Source of the DNA: Balaenoptera acutorostrata
Lineage: Eukaryota > Chordata > Mammalia > Artiodactyla > Balaenopteridae
Assembly (NCBI RefSeq): GCF_949987535.1
Contig: NC_080078.1
Coordinates: 29,718,942 to 29,782,941 of the forward strand
DNA length: 64,000 nt
Direction of reading: 5' to 3'
Below, piece after piece: positions 13,046-27,724 of this stretch (position 1 is the stretch's first letter; each line of letters begins with the position of its first letter). The position numbers were made by a program, and so were the translations under genes. Below the pieces are notes generated by a model. It was not told the DNA's origin. It worked only from the letters and a program-made list of their open reading frames with translations, and made no database searches.

Positions 13046-13119
13046 TAGAGGCACCACCAGGCCAGGGCAGCCCCCAGGGCTGGCAGCAGTGGGGAGCCAT
13101 GAAGAGGCAGGGAAGGGGT

Positions 13120-13400
13120 GCTGTGTGCACAGGGCTGCTGGGAGGGAACCCGGGTTTAAATCCCGCCGTCCACTCTGCTAAGGCTCCACTGGCCAAGCCC
13201 GAGGGGGCCCATCGGTGCGCCTGCAGAAGACGCGCTGCCCGGTACCACCCACCCCTGGGCTGAAGGGGCAACTGAGGGACTTGCCCAATGTCCCTGCCCA
13301 GGACCAGGCAGAGGCCAAGCTGGGATTCAAACTCAGGTCGCCTGGGGGCAGGCTGCAGCCCCAACCATTACACCCCATGGCCCTCAGGCCTCGGGGCGTG
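13120..13400. repeat. MIR remnants
   Basis: Two MIR-like pieces are present: 'ccgggtttaaatcccgccgt', and the later 'gcagaggccaagctgggatt' with 'caaactcaggtcgcctg'. Confidence 0.5.
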
Positions 13401-13480
13401 TGAATAGCCCTTCATCGGCTATTCTGCTGCTGTGTTCCTGCGTCTCCACCCCTCTGCTGGGGAGGTTGGCTTGGTCCTGA

Positions 13481-13657
<177 letters not shown>

Positions 13658-14509
13658 TAACTGGTTCCAGATGCCCTGCCCGAGGCGGGTATGGGGAGTG
13701 TTAACACATCCACATCTGTCTGCCGGCTGCACAGGCCCCCGTGGGCGACTCTCGGAAACCCCTGGCTCCAGCTTTCCCAGACAGGCCCAGGTTTACATTC
13801 CTGCGCTAGCCCCTGCGGCCCCCAGCTGGGCCCACGAGACCCTTAGGAGCCAGGGGACGCCTGCCCTCCTGCTGCCTGGCGCCGCCTCACCCGGCCTGGC
13901 CCGCTCCCGGTCGCTGGATCAGATGACGCGGCCTTTGAGCTGAGCCAGCATCACCTCCCAGGTGTCCCGTCTGCTCTCCCACGGGTCTTTGCGTGTCTTC
14001 GTGCCCTGTGTCCACAAATCCCATTTTTACCTGGAACCCCCAGGATCTCCCGCACTCATGCATCTGCCCTGTGTGTAGCATCTGGAGGTCCTGGGGGAAG
14101 ACAGGAGGACCCATGAGACCCATGATTCCCTCTCCTTCCGTCTGCCGTTGTTTATTTCTGTCTGCCCCTCTTCCCCAAATCAGGAGATCCTGGAGGGTGT
14201 GCCCAGCACCTGGCACAGGGCCCAGCACATAGTAGGTGCGTGTAGTGAATGAATGAAAGAAAGAATGAATGAATGACAGGATGTGTAAATGAGTGAGTGA
14301 TTACAATCACCAACTGGTCACTTCATTATCCCACCAGCCACCCAGTTTTGTTAAAAGCCCTCCCTGCCCTGGGCCAGGCTGCCTTTGTTTATAGAGCACC
14401 TACTGTGTGCCAGGCCCTGTACCTGCACATCGCACAGAATCTCAGTGCTCCCCAGATTTCACTGCACCATCATTCGGGGAACCTCTTAGTTTTCCCCTAA
14501 TCTTTATTT

Positions 14510-15300
14510 TGAATAATTTCCAACCTATAGAAAAGTTATTGTAGGACAGTGGACATTTACCAATCGGTTTTTCCCCCAGTTTTATTGAGATGTAATTGAC
14601 ATACAGCACTGTATAACTTTAACATGTACAGCATACTGACCTGACTTACATCTATTGTGAAATGACTACGGTAAGTTTAGTTAACGTCCTCATCTCATAG
14701 AGATACAGAAAAAGAAAAGAAAAGGAAAAAAATTTCTTTCCTTGTGATGAGAACTCTTAGAATCTCCTCTCTTTTTTTTTTAAATTAATTTTTATTGGAG
14801 TATAGTTGATTTACAATGCTGTGTTACTTTCGGCTGTATAGCAAAGTGAATCAGTTGTACGTATACATATATCCACTCTTTTTTAGATTCTGTTCCCATG
14901 TAGGTCATTACAGAGCATTGAGTAGAGTTCCCTGTGCTATACAGTAGGTCCTTATTAGTTATCTATTTTATATATGTGTATATATCAATCCCAATCTCCC
15001 AATTTATCCCTCCCCCCCTTTCCTCCTTGGTAATCATAAGTTTGTTTTCTGCATCTGTGACTCTGTTACTGTTTTGTAAATTGGTTCATTTGTACCTTTC
15101 TCTTCTCTTAACCGCTTTCAAATATACCATCCAGCAGGGTTAACTGTAGTCATCCTGTTGTACATACATCCCTGGTATTTATCTTATATCACCAAGTGTT
15201 AATATCTTACCACATCTTTCTATTTATACTTACATATGTTATATAACATTTGTATATTCGCACACGTATTTTCTGCATTATTGTGAGTTAATATTGAGTT
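14510..15300 (-). repeat. L1 3' segments, reverse orientation
   Basis: An L1ME-like piece ('ttttattgagatgtaattga') is followed by the complement of the artiodactyl L1 3' end ('ttggagtatagttgatttac', 'ccctgtgctatacagtaggt'). The same 3' end is at 37985-38310. Confidence 0.7.
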
Positions 15301-15609
15301 GTTTCTGGAGGCATCTCTTTACTCCTAAATACTGCAGCAAGTATTTCCAATAACAAGGGTATTTTCTTGTATAACACAACAGAATTACAAAATTCAGGAA
15401 ATTTAACATGTGACATAATACCATTATCGAATATATGGTTCATCATAAAATTTCCCAGTGTCGCAATCATTCTTTTGCAATAACGTTCTTTCGAGCGGTT
15501 TTGTTTTGTTTGTTTTAAATCCAGAATGCAGTTCAGGATCATCCAGGGTATTCAGTTTCTTAATCTAGAAATTCAGTTTCTTAATCTGAAATCTCTTTAG
15601 TTTCTTAAT

Positions 15610-15832
15610 CTAGAACAGAGGTCTGTAAACTTTTACTGTAAAGGTCCAGATAATAAATATTTTAGCCTTTACACCCAATACCCTCTTTGTTGCATCTACT
15701 ACTATTGTAACAAAAGAGCAGCAATAGACAATATATAAATAAAATGGGCATGGTCGTGTTCCAATAAAACTTTATTTACAAAATCAGGCTGTGGGCCAAA
15801 TTTGGCCCAAAGACTGACCCCTGATCTAGAAA
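15610..15832 (+). repeat. MER1-type hAT element
   Basis: 'gaggtctgtaaacttttact' at one end and 'gcccaaagactgaccc' at the other, with 'gttccaataaaactttattt' inside, match the copy at 3940. Confidence 0.7.
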
Positions 15833-15834
15833 TT

Positions 15835-16225
15835 CTCTTCCCACCGCCTATATTTTATTATTACACTTTTCAGACACTGAAAAATTAAAACAATTTTATA
15901 GTGAACACCTACGTATCCACCACCTAGATTTTTTTCATTCATATTTTGCTCTACTGTATCACATAGTTCTCCATCCTTCCTAATTTTTGATGCATTTCAA
16001 AGTAAATTGCTGATATTGATATCAGCTGATATCAGCCGAAAGTGATATCCCCCTAAGCATTTCATTGTCCTTAACCACATTAAAGAAGAACTCTTGCATT
16101 GAACAACAAGGATTTACTGTATAGCACAGGGAATAACCTATAATGGAAAAGAATCTGAAGCTGTATACCTGAAACTAACACAATATTGTAAATACGCTAT
16201 AGTTAAGTTTTTAAAAGAACTCCTG
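15835..16225. repeat. L1 fragments
   Basis: An older L1 piece is followed at about 16100-16215 by a forward L1 3' end ('gtatagcacagggaataacc', 'cctgaaactaacacaatatt'). Confidence 0.55.
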
Positions 16226-16329
16226 CATTGACGATTTTGCAGTGTTCAGGCAGTTGTTTTGCAAAAATCCCCCATTTGAATTTGTCAGATTGTTTGTGTG
16301 AGACATGATTCAGATTGAACATTTTTGAC

Positions 16330-16490
16330 AGGGGAATCACTAAATTAATGATGCTTCTGGAGAGCTCTTAAGAATACCTGTTCTTGACCCAGTTTCCAGA
16401 GGCTCTGGTCTTGGGTGGGGGCCCAGAATCTATATTTTTGGCAGGTGCCCTAAGTGATTCTGCTGTTCAGCCAGCCTGGAAGTTAGCACA
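16330..16490. repeat. MER5-type hAT element, degraded
   Basis: The order 'tccagaggctctggtcttgg', 'gggcccagaatctatatttt', 'ctaagtgattctg' is MER5-like. Confidence 0.5.
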
Positions 16491-16986
16491 TTATTTCATA
16501 TAGTTTTCATATCAACCCATTAATAAAGTAGGTATCATTATCCCAATTTATCTGATAAGAAAGTGAAGGTGGTTATGGAACTAGCTAGAGGTCATTCATC
16601 CCATACCTGCTAGAGCCCGAATTGGGGCCCTGGTCTGTTTAATGCAGTGCTTGTGTGTCGTCCTCTGCAGTAGACTGCCCCCTGCTGTTCACAATGGTAA
16701 TACAACTAGAATTCTTGCCTGCCCGCCCCAGGCTAGTAGCTATCTACAAGTCAGTGTTACAGCATGAAGGGCACGGGGAGATTGTTGTCATGGCCACACC
16801 TGGTGGTCTAAACTGAGGTTCAGGACCCTCATGTCATCAGAGTTGGTCCCATCCAGGGAGCTGTGCGTCTTTCGGGCCCGGGGCTTTGGGAGGCAGAGCT
16901 TGCTTACAGCGTGGAGCCAGCACCTTCCTCAGTGTTCCGTCAGAGACTTGGATGAGGAGATCTGACTTGCTTTTCTTCTGGCCCAG

Positions 16987-17124
16987 CTGCGATACCCTGA
17001 GGGTGGAGCCGAGAGCACCTTTGCCTTGACGGTGGAGGAGCATCATTTCCACGTGGGCTCCAGGCTGGTGGCTGCTAAGGACAGTCTCACCAACATCGTC
17101 ACGCTGGAACAGACCTTCCCCCAG
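16987..17124 (+). CDS. LLTP gene, coding exon 11
   Basis: This exon encodes residues 678-723 (46 codons), phase 0 to 0, between TGGCCCAG and GTGCGT. It reads LRYPEGGAESTFALTVEE, then HHFHVGSRLVAAKDSLTN, ending VTLEQTFPQ. It lies in a repeat-laden 6.5-kb stretch between flanking exons but keeps an open, phase-compatible frame. Confidence 0.75.
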
Positions 17125-17282
17125 GTGCGTGCAGGAGGCCAGAGCCAGGGCTGGGGCAGGCTGGGAGGCTCCGGGGGCAGCCCTTTGAGAAAAGAGGAAT
17201 TGTCCTGGTTCCTGGGAGGATCCAATACAGGCAGAGCTGTGATGTGGGCAAAATTTGCTGGAATGGATTCTCAGCTGGCCTC

Positions 17283-17396
17283 TGTACCCATCCATCCATC
17301 CTCCCTCCCTCCCACCCTCCCTCCCACCCTCCCACCCTCCCTCCCTCCCTCCCTCCCTTCCTTCCTCCCTCCCTTCCTCCCTTCCTTCCTTCCTTC
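17283..17396 (+). repeat. Pyrimidine-rich (CCCT/CCTT)n microsatellite
   Basis: This is over 100 bases of nearly pure CCCT/CCTT tetramers with CCAT at the start. It is adjacent to an L2 segment, and a similar tract is at 26310. Confidence 0.9.
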
Positions 17397-17699
17397 TGCA
17401 TTATTTATTGAGCATCTACTAGGTGCCAGACCAGACACTATTCCAGAAACTGGGGATGTTGCCTAGAACAGGACTGATGAGTCCTTCCTCTCATCAAGTG
17501 TACAGTCTAGTGGGGAGATTGACCAACAAAAAAATTAAATAAGAAAATATACCAGATGATGATACATACTATAGAAAAAACAAAATGGGGTGATATGAGT
17601 GGGAATTACTGGGGAGCTATTTAGGTGGCCAGGAAAGGCCCCACTAAGGAGATGACATTTGAGCTAGCCGGAGATGACAAGCAAATATCAGCCATTTGG
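17396..17699 (+). repeat. L2 LINE remnant split by an L1 insertion
   Basis: It shows 'gagcatctactaggtgccag' then 'gaaactggggatgttgcc'. The same L2 resumes after the L1 at about 18691-19050 ('ggcagagggaacaagacatg'). Confidence 0.6.
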
Positions 17700-17713
17700 A
17701 AATCTGGTGAAAA

Positions 17714-18676
17714 GAAGATATACAGATTGCCAACAAACACATGAAAGGATGCTCAACATCACTAATCATTAGAGAAATGCAAATCAAAACTACAATGAGG
17801 TATCACCTCACACCAGTCAGAATGGCCATCATCAGAAAGTCTACAAACAATAAATGCTGGAGAGGGTATGGAGAAAAGGGAACCCTCTTGCACTGTTGGT
17901 GGGAATGTAAATTGATACAGCCACTATGGAGAACAGTATGGAGGTTCCTTAAAAAACTAAAAATAGAACTCCCATATGACCTAGCAATCCCACTCCTGGG
18001 CATATACCCTGAGAAAACCATCATTCAAAAAGAGTCATGTACCACAGTGTTCATTGCAGCACTATTTACAATAGCCAGGACATGGAAGCAACCTAAGTGT
18101 CCATCGACAGATGAATGGTTAAGGAAGATGTGGCACATATATACAATGGAATATTACTCAGCCATAAAAAGAAACAAAATTGAATTATTTGTAGTGAGGT
18201 AGATGGACCTAGAGTCTGTCATACAGAGTGAAGTAAGTCAGAAAGAGGAAAACAAATACCGTATGCTAACACGTATATATGGAATCTAAAAAAAAAATGG
18301 TTCTGAAGAACCTAGGGGCAGGACAGGAATAAAGACGCAGATGTAGAGAATGGACTTGAGGACACTGGGAGGGGGAAGGGTAAGCTGGGACAAAGTGAGA
18401 GAGTAGCACTGACATATATACACTACCAAATGTAAAATAGACAGCTAGTGGGAAGCAGCTGCATAGCACAGGGAGATCAGCTCGGTGCTTTGTGATCACC
18501 TAGAGGGGTGGGAGAGGGGGGGTGGGAGAGGGGGTGTGGGAGGGAGACACAAGAGGGAGGGGATATGGGGATATATGTATGTATATAGCTGATTCACTTT
18601 GTTATACAGCAGAAACTAACACACCATTGTAAAGCAATTATACTCCAATAAAGATGTTAAAAAAAAGAAGAAAAGA
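17714..18676 (+). repeat. 5'-truncated L1 (3' end), inserted in L2
   Basis: This is the last part of L1 ORF2 and its 3' UTR, ending in 'ctccaataaagatgtt' and an A-rich tail. A target duplication of about 14 bases flanks it, aaatctggtgaaaag at 17700 and aaatctagtgaaag at 18677, with one difference. The remaining ORF2 piece (17741-18202) is too short to function. Confidence 0.8.
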
Positions 18677-19066
18677 AAATCTAGTGAAAGAGCATTCCAG
18701 GCAGAGGGAACAAGACATGCAAAGGGCCTGGGCAGGAATGAATTTGGCATATTTGAGGAATGGCCACTGGGCTGGAGCAGAGTAAGTGAGGGGGAACTGG
18801 TGGGCAGTAGTGGGAATCCAATCATGCAGGGCATGTCAGGCCACAGGGAGGAGTTTGGATTTTATTCTCTCTGAAATTGGACGCCTTTTGAGGACACTAT
18901 CCAAGGGATGCTTTCAGATTCCTCTGGCTGCTGTGTGGGGAGGGACCTACAGGGGGCAGCAGAGACAACAGTGAAGAAGCCAGTGAGCAGGGCCAGAATG
19001 ATGATGTCTTGGACTGAGGTGGGGGCAGTAGTGATGAGCTTTAGAGACATTTAAGAGTCAATTCCC

Positions 19067-19351
19067 GGGCTTCCCTGGTGGCGCAGTGGTTGAGAATCTG
19101 CCTGCTAATGCGGGGGACACGGGTTCGAGCCCTGGTCTGGGAGGATCCCACATGCCGCGGAGCAACTGGGCCCGTGAGCCACAATTACTGAGCCTGCGCA
19201 TCTGGAGCCTGTGCTCCGCAACAAGAGAGGCCGCGATAGTGAGAGGCCCGCGCGCCGCGATGAGGAGTGGCCCCCACTTGCCGCAACTGGAGGAAGCCCT
19301 CGCACAGAAACGAAGACCCAACACAGCCAAAATAAATAAATAAATAAATAA

Positions 19352-19377
<26 letters not shown>
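19067..19377 (+). repeat. CHR-family SINE, full length
   Basis: Head 'ggcttccctggtggcgcagt', tRNA-like 'gggttcgagccctggtctgg', and an A-rich tail. A perfect 14-base duplication aagagtcaattccc lies at 19053-19066 and 19378-19391. Confidence 0.92.
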
Positions 19378-19382
<5 letters not shown>

Positions 19383-19419
19383 TCAATTCCCCTCGTCCCA
19401 CCAGAAGTCCCCTCCACCC

Positions 19420-19700
19420 TCCACCTGTGGCACCACCAGCAGGGAGAGTGCTCCTTGCTGAGCCTTTGCACAGGCTGTTCCTTCTGCCTAGAATGCCCTT
19501 CCCTGCTTTGTCCACTTATTTTCTTTGTGTTCCTTTGTCCCTTGAATATCTTTTGTGGCTACTCTTGTCACCTTGTCCCACCATTTTCTGTCTCTGTGAC
19601 TGTCTCCCCACCAGCCTGGAGCCCCTGAAGGGCCAGGGCCAGTCTTGGTTATCTTTGTACCCCAACCCCCAGCACTGGGTCAAGGACATAATACCTGCTC
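19420..19700 (-). repeat. L2 remnant, reverse orientation
   Basis: 'gcctttgcacaggctgttcc' and 'ctgcctagaatgccctt' match the L2 copy at 8560. Confidence 0.55.
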
Positions 19701-19734
19701 ACTAAATGTTTGAGAAATCCTACTACCAACTGCA

Positions 19735-19925
19735 GCAGCCCCACATGGCATTGTCCATGGGTCCAGCCCTGGGCTGAGCACATCACAGCCATTATATCAC
19801 TGAAGTTGGCACTGTTATTCTTACCCCATTTTATACACAAGGAAATGAGGCCCAGAGAGGTTGGGAAACTGGCCCAAGGCCACACAGCTTGGAAGTGAAG
19901 CTGAGAGGCGGCTGTCCTCTTCACA
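19735..19925 (+). repeat. MIR remnant
   Basis: 'ggaaatgaggcccagagagg' followed by 'ggcccaaggccacacagctt' is the MIR core. Confidence 0.6.
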
Positions 19926-20117
19926 GGGGGCGTCAGTCTCCTATGTCACACCCCTTCCACCCCATCACTCCCCTCCCTTACATTATCTGCCCAGCCCAGT
20001 AAACTGTTAGAACTTTGTTTCTTGTGTTTCTTCTTCTGAAAGCTTCTCTCCTTTCCTACCCTCAGCGGGAACATGGGCCAGGTTCCCCTGTGAAGCAGCT
20101 CCATCTTTCTCTTCCAG

Positions 20118-20280
20118 CTCCACACCCTTCCTGGGGAGCTGGTCCTGCAGACCTCATACGAGCGAGCCCGTGGCACCCGTGTCCTGCACCACATGGTGCT
20201 GTGGGACGGCCAGGAGATGGCTATCAACGGGAGCTTCTCCGGGCCCTTCCTCAAGCCCACCGGGACCCTCAGGCTGCAGG
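20118..20280 (+). CDS. LLTP gene, coding exon 12
   Basis: This exon encodes residues 724-777 plus one base of 778, phase 0 to 1, between CTTCCAG and GTGAGT. It starts LHTLPGELVLQTSYERARG and contains the hairpin MVLWDGQEMAINGSFSG, with an NGS sequon. The W-D-G turn recurs several times downstream, marking regularly spaced beta hairpins. Confidence 0.8.
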
Positions 20281-20329
20281 GTGAGTCTCCCAGCGGCTGC
20301 AGCAGGGGTGGCCTGTTCACCCACTCACT

Positions 20330-20830
20330 CAGAGCACCATCATTGAGCACCTGCTTATCCCAGGTGCTGTTCCAGGTGCTGGGGATCCACTGGGAAATAA
20401 GATGGCCCAGGTCCCCGCCCTCAGGGAGGCAGGCTGTGAGCAGGGACACATACTGAACAACATAACGTCAGGGTGTCTCCGAGAGAGAAGGGCTGAGAAA
20501 ACAAGCAGGGCTTGGTTTGGGGGCCTGGAGCTCCTCCAGGTGGGGTGGTCGGGGAAGGCCTGTCTCAGGAGGTGATGTTTAAGCTGAGCCCCGAGTGACA
20601 AGAAGGCGAAGCTCTGGGGAGATCATTGCAGGCAGAAGGAACAGCAGGTGCAAAGGCCCTGGGGTGGGAACAAGCTTTGTGGCTGGAGCAACGGCAGCAA
20701 GGGCAGTGTGGCTGGAGTGGACTGAAGGGAGGAGCAGCGGGGAGATGAGGCGGGAGAGGTCAGGGGAGCCGGGTCACACAGGATCCCAGGCCCGGACAAG
20801 GAGTTGGGGTTTTACCCGCGTGTGTTAAGA
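20330..20830 (+). repeat. L2 LINE remnant
   Basis: 'gagcacctgcttatcccagg', 'ctccaggtggggtggtcggg' and 'ggtgcaaaggccctggggtg' run in L2 3' order. Confidence 0.6.
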
Positions 20831-21840
20831 CAGGAGGGTGGGGCCAGGGCGTGGAAGGTGTGCCAACTCCGAGCATCCCCGAGAGGCTTCAGAGCTGAGG
20901 CTGACAGACTGAAGGTTGGCAGGGGAGGTGAGTGCAGCCCCAACGGTGGCACCCGTGACCCCTGAGGCCCTCCAGGAAATAGCCCTGTCCCCAAGGGACT
21001 GTGCAGACACACAGACTGTCAGTTAGTGTTTGAGGAGCCCCCTTACGCAGAGCAGAGCCCGACCTGCTGGCCTGCCAAGCGGGAGACACGGTGCAGACCC
21101 TGGCCCCTGGGGCACGGCTTGCTGAGTGGCCCAGTGGAGTTCCCCATGGTCACGGTTGCCACACATGTGCCCTGCAAGGCAGAGGAAATGAGAAGATCCT
21201 CAGCATGCCAAGGCGGTATGTGCGTGCCCTTGTGTGCATGTGTGAGCGTGTGCATGCTCGGGGGCCCATGGGTGGGCTGAGCAGTCCGTGGGCCCTGCCA
21301 TGTGGTTACAGAGCATAGGAGCCAGCAGGTCAGGGGTGGAGGGAAGGAGGGGTGTGGCTCTGCATGTGGCATGCAAATGTGGTCAGTGCTCCCTGGACTG
21401 GTGACCAGATGATGCCTGGAGAACCAGCTAGTGCCACCGTCTCTGGGCACAGCTCCCCAGAGTCTGTGTGGGGACAGGCAGCACCCCTTCCAGAGGGCTC
21501 AGAGGGCAGCATGGTGGCCGTTGTCTGCAATGGGGTCTTGGGTGGACTCCTGCTCTGGGGGTCTAGGAAGGCAGGACCAGTTGATGGCCTCACAGGATGG
21601 GATCAAGTGGTGCAGGAGGTCAGGGCAGCTGGACTCAGCCTTAAGGGATGAAGGAAGAAAATCTAGGGCAAGGAGACTGTCTGCTGTGAGGCCTCGGCTA
21701 TGCAGGTACCACCTGTGTCACACCCCAAGGTGGAATGAGAGCATAGGGCAGGTGAGTGTGGCCAGGTAGGTGTGGGACATTCACAGAGGCCTGGGCAACC
21801 ATGAGTGTGAGGGACCTGAGAGTGATACAAAAAGGAGACT

Positions 21841-22240
21841 GTATCAGTCAGCTATTGCTGTGTAACAAATGACCCCAAACTCAGTGACTTATAGTAATAA
21901 GCATTTATCACTGTTCATGGGCCTGTGGGTCAGCTGGGCAGCTCTTCTGGTCTTACTCACGCATCAAAGTCAGCCCCAAGTTGGGCAGGTGGTGCTGCTG
22001 ATCTTGGCTGGGCTTTCTAACGTGTTCGGGGGCTGGCTGCCTGTCAGCTGCTCTGGGACAGCCTCGACTGAAACATTCAGGTTCTCCTCTGTGTGGTGTC
22101 ACCGTCCAGCAGGCCAGCCTGGGTTTGTTCTCACAGTGGCTGGGCAGGGATCCCAGAGAGCCAGTGGGAGCTGAGGACTCTTTAGGCCTAGGCTGGGGTT
22201 TGCCAGTGTCAACTTCACCAAATTCTACAAGCAAATCACA
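21841..22240 (-). repeat. MaLR-like LTR, degraded
   Basis: 'cagctattgctgtgtaacaa', 'cctgtgggtcagctgggcag' and 'cttctggtcttactcac' match a common MLT1-group LTR in reverse. The distal part is poorly preserved. Confidence 0.5.
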
Positions 22241-22416
22241 AGGCCAGCCCAGGTTCAAGGGCCAGGGAAACAAATTCCACCTCCTGATGGAGGAGGTACA
22301 AAGCCTCGTTGCAGGAGTGGAGATTTGGGGTTCTCACAGGGACACTGAGGGACTGTACTGAGTGGTATGGGGACCAAGTGAGGGTGTAGCTTCTGAATTT
22401 TGTGCAGATTACCTGA

Positions 22417-23090
<674 letters not shown>

Positions 23091-23137
23091 CTCCCACAGT
23101 GCTGGGCCAGCAGCCCTCACTCCCGTGACCTTGATGA

Positions 23138-23410
<273 letters not shown>

Positions 23411-23542
23411 TGAGCTGCGTGGCTGAGCCCACGGGTGGGGCATCTGGGACCACGTGTGGGGGAGGAGGATCCCATTTGTTCATCAGAGACAAGGACATCT
23501 CTGGAATCACAGATTCCTGAAGCTTGGAACCCCAAAGGGACC

Positions 23543-24236
23543 TTCATTCATTCATTCATTCATTCACCGGTACCTTATTAAGCACCTACTGTGTGCCAGG
23601 CAGTGTTGAGGTGCAGACACAGTCCCCGCGTTGATAAACCTCATATTTTAGTGGGAGAAACAGTTACAAGCATGTCCAATTCATCACCGAAGTGCTCGTT
23701 TGTTTAGTCAGTCACTGCAGGGGTTTGAGCAGGGCAGCTGGACTCTGCATCTGACTGGGAGGCCTTGGGCAGCTCACAGCACCTCCCTAAGCCTCAGTTT
23801 TTTTCTTCTGTGAAATGGAAGACAGTAGGCCAGTGTGTGCCAGGCAAAACAGGCACAAAGACCAAAACTCAAGCAAAGGAATGAATAAAGAAATTAAGAG
23901 TTGTGGTAAGCACCATAAAGAAAGTAAGGAGGGTGCTAAGAGAGAGAAACATTGGAGTGGGGGGGGCTACTTTAGATGGGGTGCACAGCGAGGGCTTCCT
24001 GGAGGAGGTGGTTTGTCAGCTGAGGACCCGCGGATGAGGAGGAGCTATCTGTGCCAAGCTGGAGAAACAGCGCAGTCCAGGTAGAAGGAACAGCAAGTGA
24101 AGGGCCCCGAGGTGAGAACGGGCTGGGTGCTTCAGGAAGAGCCAGAGGCAATTAGGACCAGAACCAAGGAAGCGATGGGGCAGGGGCAGGTGAGGGGGGA
24201 GATGAGGTCAGGTGAGGGGGCAGACCACGCAGGGCC
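23543..24236 (+). repeat. (ATTC)n and L2 LINE with MIR piece
   Basis: A short ATTC run is followed by 'aagcacctactgtgtgccag', a MIR-like piece at 23740-23820 and further L2 text to 24230 ('gaaggaacagcaagtgaag'). Confidence 0.6.
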
Positions 24237-24590
24237 CCTCTCTTGGCTCGGGCTGCCATAGCAAAATAGTACAGGCTGTGTGGCTTAAACCGCAGGCATT
24301 TATTTCTCACACTTCTAGAGGCTAGAAGTGCAAGATCAAGGTGCCAGCACTGTCAGCTCCTGGTGAGAGCTCTCTTCCTGGCCTGCAGCCGTCTCACTGT
24401 GTCCTCATGTGTCGGGGAGAGAGCTCTCCGGGCTCCTTCTTACAAAGACACTAATTCCATCATGACACCTCCGCCCCAAACCTCATCTAACCCTAATCAC
24501 CTCCCAACGGCCCCCCCTCCTGATGCTGTCACATTGGGGATGAGGGCTTCAACATATGAACTTGTGGGGTGATGTGAGTCAGTCCACAGC
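24237..24590 (-). repeat. MaLR LTR (MLT1-like), reverse orientation
   Basis: 'ggctgccatagcaaaatagt', 'catttatttctcacacttct', 'tctaaccctaatcacctccc' and 'gagggcttcaacatatgaac' follow MLT1 order on the reverse strand. Confidence 0.65.
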
Positions 24591-24681
24591 AGCCCCACAA
24601 ACCCCAGGGAGGGACTCAGATTTCATTCTGTCTTTGGGAATGATGAGTCTGGGTGTTGAGAATGAGGAGTTTTCCATCTAA

Positions 24682-25211
<530 letters not shown>

Positions 25212-25244
25212 TAGAGTCCTGGGTGTAAGTGCTACTTGTGCTGG

Positions 25245-25370
25245 GGATCCCGGACAACTCATTTCTCCACTGTGAACCTTGGTTTTCTCATCTGTGAAAT
25301 GGGTGCAGTAATCCTTCCCTGACTGGAGTGTAGTGAGAGCTCTGAGAGGTAAGGAAAGCAAGGCGCCCAG
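25245..25370 (+). repeat. MIR remnant
   Basis: 'gtgaaccttggttttctcat' followed by 'ctgtgaaatgggtgcagtaa' is the MIR core. Confidence 0.5.
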
Positions 25371-25663
25371 CATGAGGCAAGCACCTGGGGAGCAGACGGG
25401 GAAGGAGCTTGTGACGCCAGTGGGCTTCTGGGGAGGGGTGGGGGGAGGTCGGGAGGTCAGGTTTCCAGAGGCGTCAGGGTCAAGGTCTCTCCAGCAGCAC
25501 TGCCTGCCTGGGGCTCCTGATGGGCTATGGAGAGACAGGGACAGCTAGCCCTGGAAGTCCCCTTGCCCCTTCTGGGTCTCCTTAGGCCCAGCCCCCCTCA
25601 GTCTCCCAACAAAAGTCCTGCTCGGAGTGTAAACGGCTGCTGCGGGGCTGACCAGGGCTCTGA

Positions 25664-25978
<315 letters not shown>

Positions 25979-26304
25979 TGAGGAGAGAGGAGGGTGCCTG
26001 CCCAGGTCAGGGGTGTGAGTGAGGGAGCTGGATGCCATCATCACGGCTCTGCACGTGCCACTGGGCGGCCCTGGCAGGGCTCTCTCCTCTCTGAACATCC
26101 GGTGTTTCATCTGAAGGATGGAAGATGCAGTTGGTTCCAGCATGTAGGGTGACTGTGAAATTTAGGATGAGACACTGGGAGAGTGCTCAACGCATAAACA
26201 AAAGCTGCTGCTTTCGTCATCATTGTTAGGGGGAGGTGTTGGGACCCCTATCCCCCCAACATTCCCCCGAGTTTGTTAGCTGGTTGATTGGTCTTTCCTG
26301 CATT

Positions 26305-26465
26305 CTTTCCACCCTTCCTTCCACCCACCCACCCACCCATCTTCTCAACCATCCAAACATCCATCCATCCATCTACCCACCCTCCCATCCTCCCTTCCAT
26401 CCTCCCTCCCTCCCTCCCTCCCATCCCTCCATCCATTCATCCATCCATCCTCCCATTCCCCACAT
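26305..26465 (+). repeat. (CCAT/CCCT/CACC)n microsatellite
   Basis: About 160 bases of CCAT, CCTC and CACC tetramers sit directly before a MER1 element. Confidence 0.9.
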
Positions 26466-26686
26466 CCCAGGGGTCAAACTTTTTCTGTAAGGAGCCAGAT
26501 GGCAAATCTTTTAAGTCTTGCGGACCATATGGTCTCTGTTGCAACTCTGGCATTGTGTCATGAAAGCCACCATAGATGACATGTAAATGAATGGGTATGG
26601 CCATTCCCAATAAAAATCTATCTACAAGAACAGGCAGTGAGCCAGATTTGGCCCATGAGCCATAGTTTGCCAACCCCCAATCTGTT
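26466..26686 (+). repeat. MER1-type hAT element
   Basis: It runs from 'caggggtcaaactttttctg' to 'catagtttgccaacccc', with 'cggaccatatggtctctgtt' inside. Confidence 0.8.
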
Positions 26687-27125
26687 CATCCATTCAGAAA
26701 GCATTCGTATGCCAGGCTGTTCTAGGTGCAGGGGCAAGGATGGGGAAAGGGACAGACCAGGTCCGTGCCCTCCTGAAGCTCACAGTCCAGTGGGTAGAAG
26801 AAGAAAAAACAGACAGGATGCATGATATGCAGTCAGGTGTGGTGAATGCTGTGAAGGAATGAAGCAGGGAGAGTGGACAGGGGATTGCAGGGGGCCTTGC
26901 TGACGAATGCAAACTGCAGCGGGAACAGCCAGTGCAAAGGCCCTGTGGCAGGAGCATGCTTAGAGTGTTTGAGGAACACAGGGTGGCCCTTATAGAGAGA
27001 GCAAGAGGGCGAGGTTAGGAAGATAACGCAGACCCATAGGACCTGCCAAGGAGACCGGCTTCTCCTCTAAGCGCAGTGGGAAGGCAGAGGCTTTGAGCAG
27101 GGGGGACAGTGTCTGATTTGCATTT
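26687..27125 (+). repeat. L2 LINE remnant
   Basis: 'ggacagaccaggtccgtgcc', 'agctcacagtccagtgg' and 'cagtgcaaaggccctgtggc' run in L2 3' order. Confidence 0.65.
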
Positions 27126-27295
27126 TTTTTAAAGCTTGGTCTGTCTGCCAAGTGGAGGAGGGGGCTGTGGGCTGGGGCAGGAATGGAGGCTGGGAGACCT
27201 GATAGGCTATTGGGACAGTCCTGGCGTGAGGGATAGTAGCCTGGACCAGAGCATAGGGAGAGAAAGCTGTGCTCCTGCACCTCCCTGACCACTGA

Positions 27296-27676
<381 letters not shown>

Positions 27677-27724
27677 TGAGCAGCTCCTCTGCTGCCCCAA
27701 CATCAGCCCTTCCTATAACCGAGA

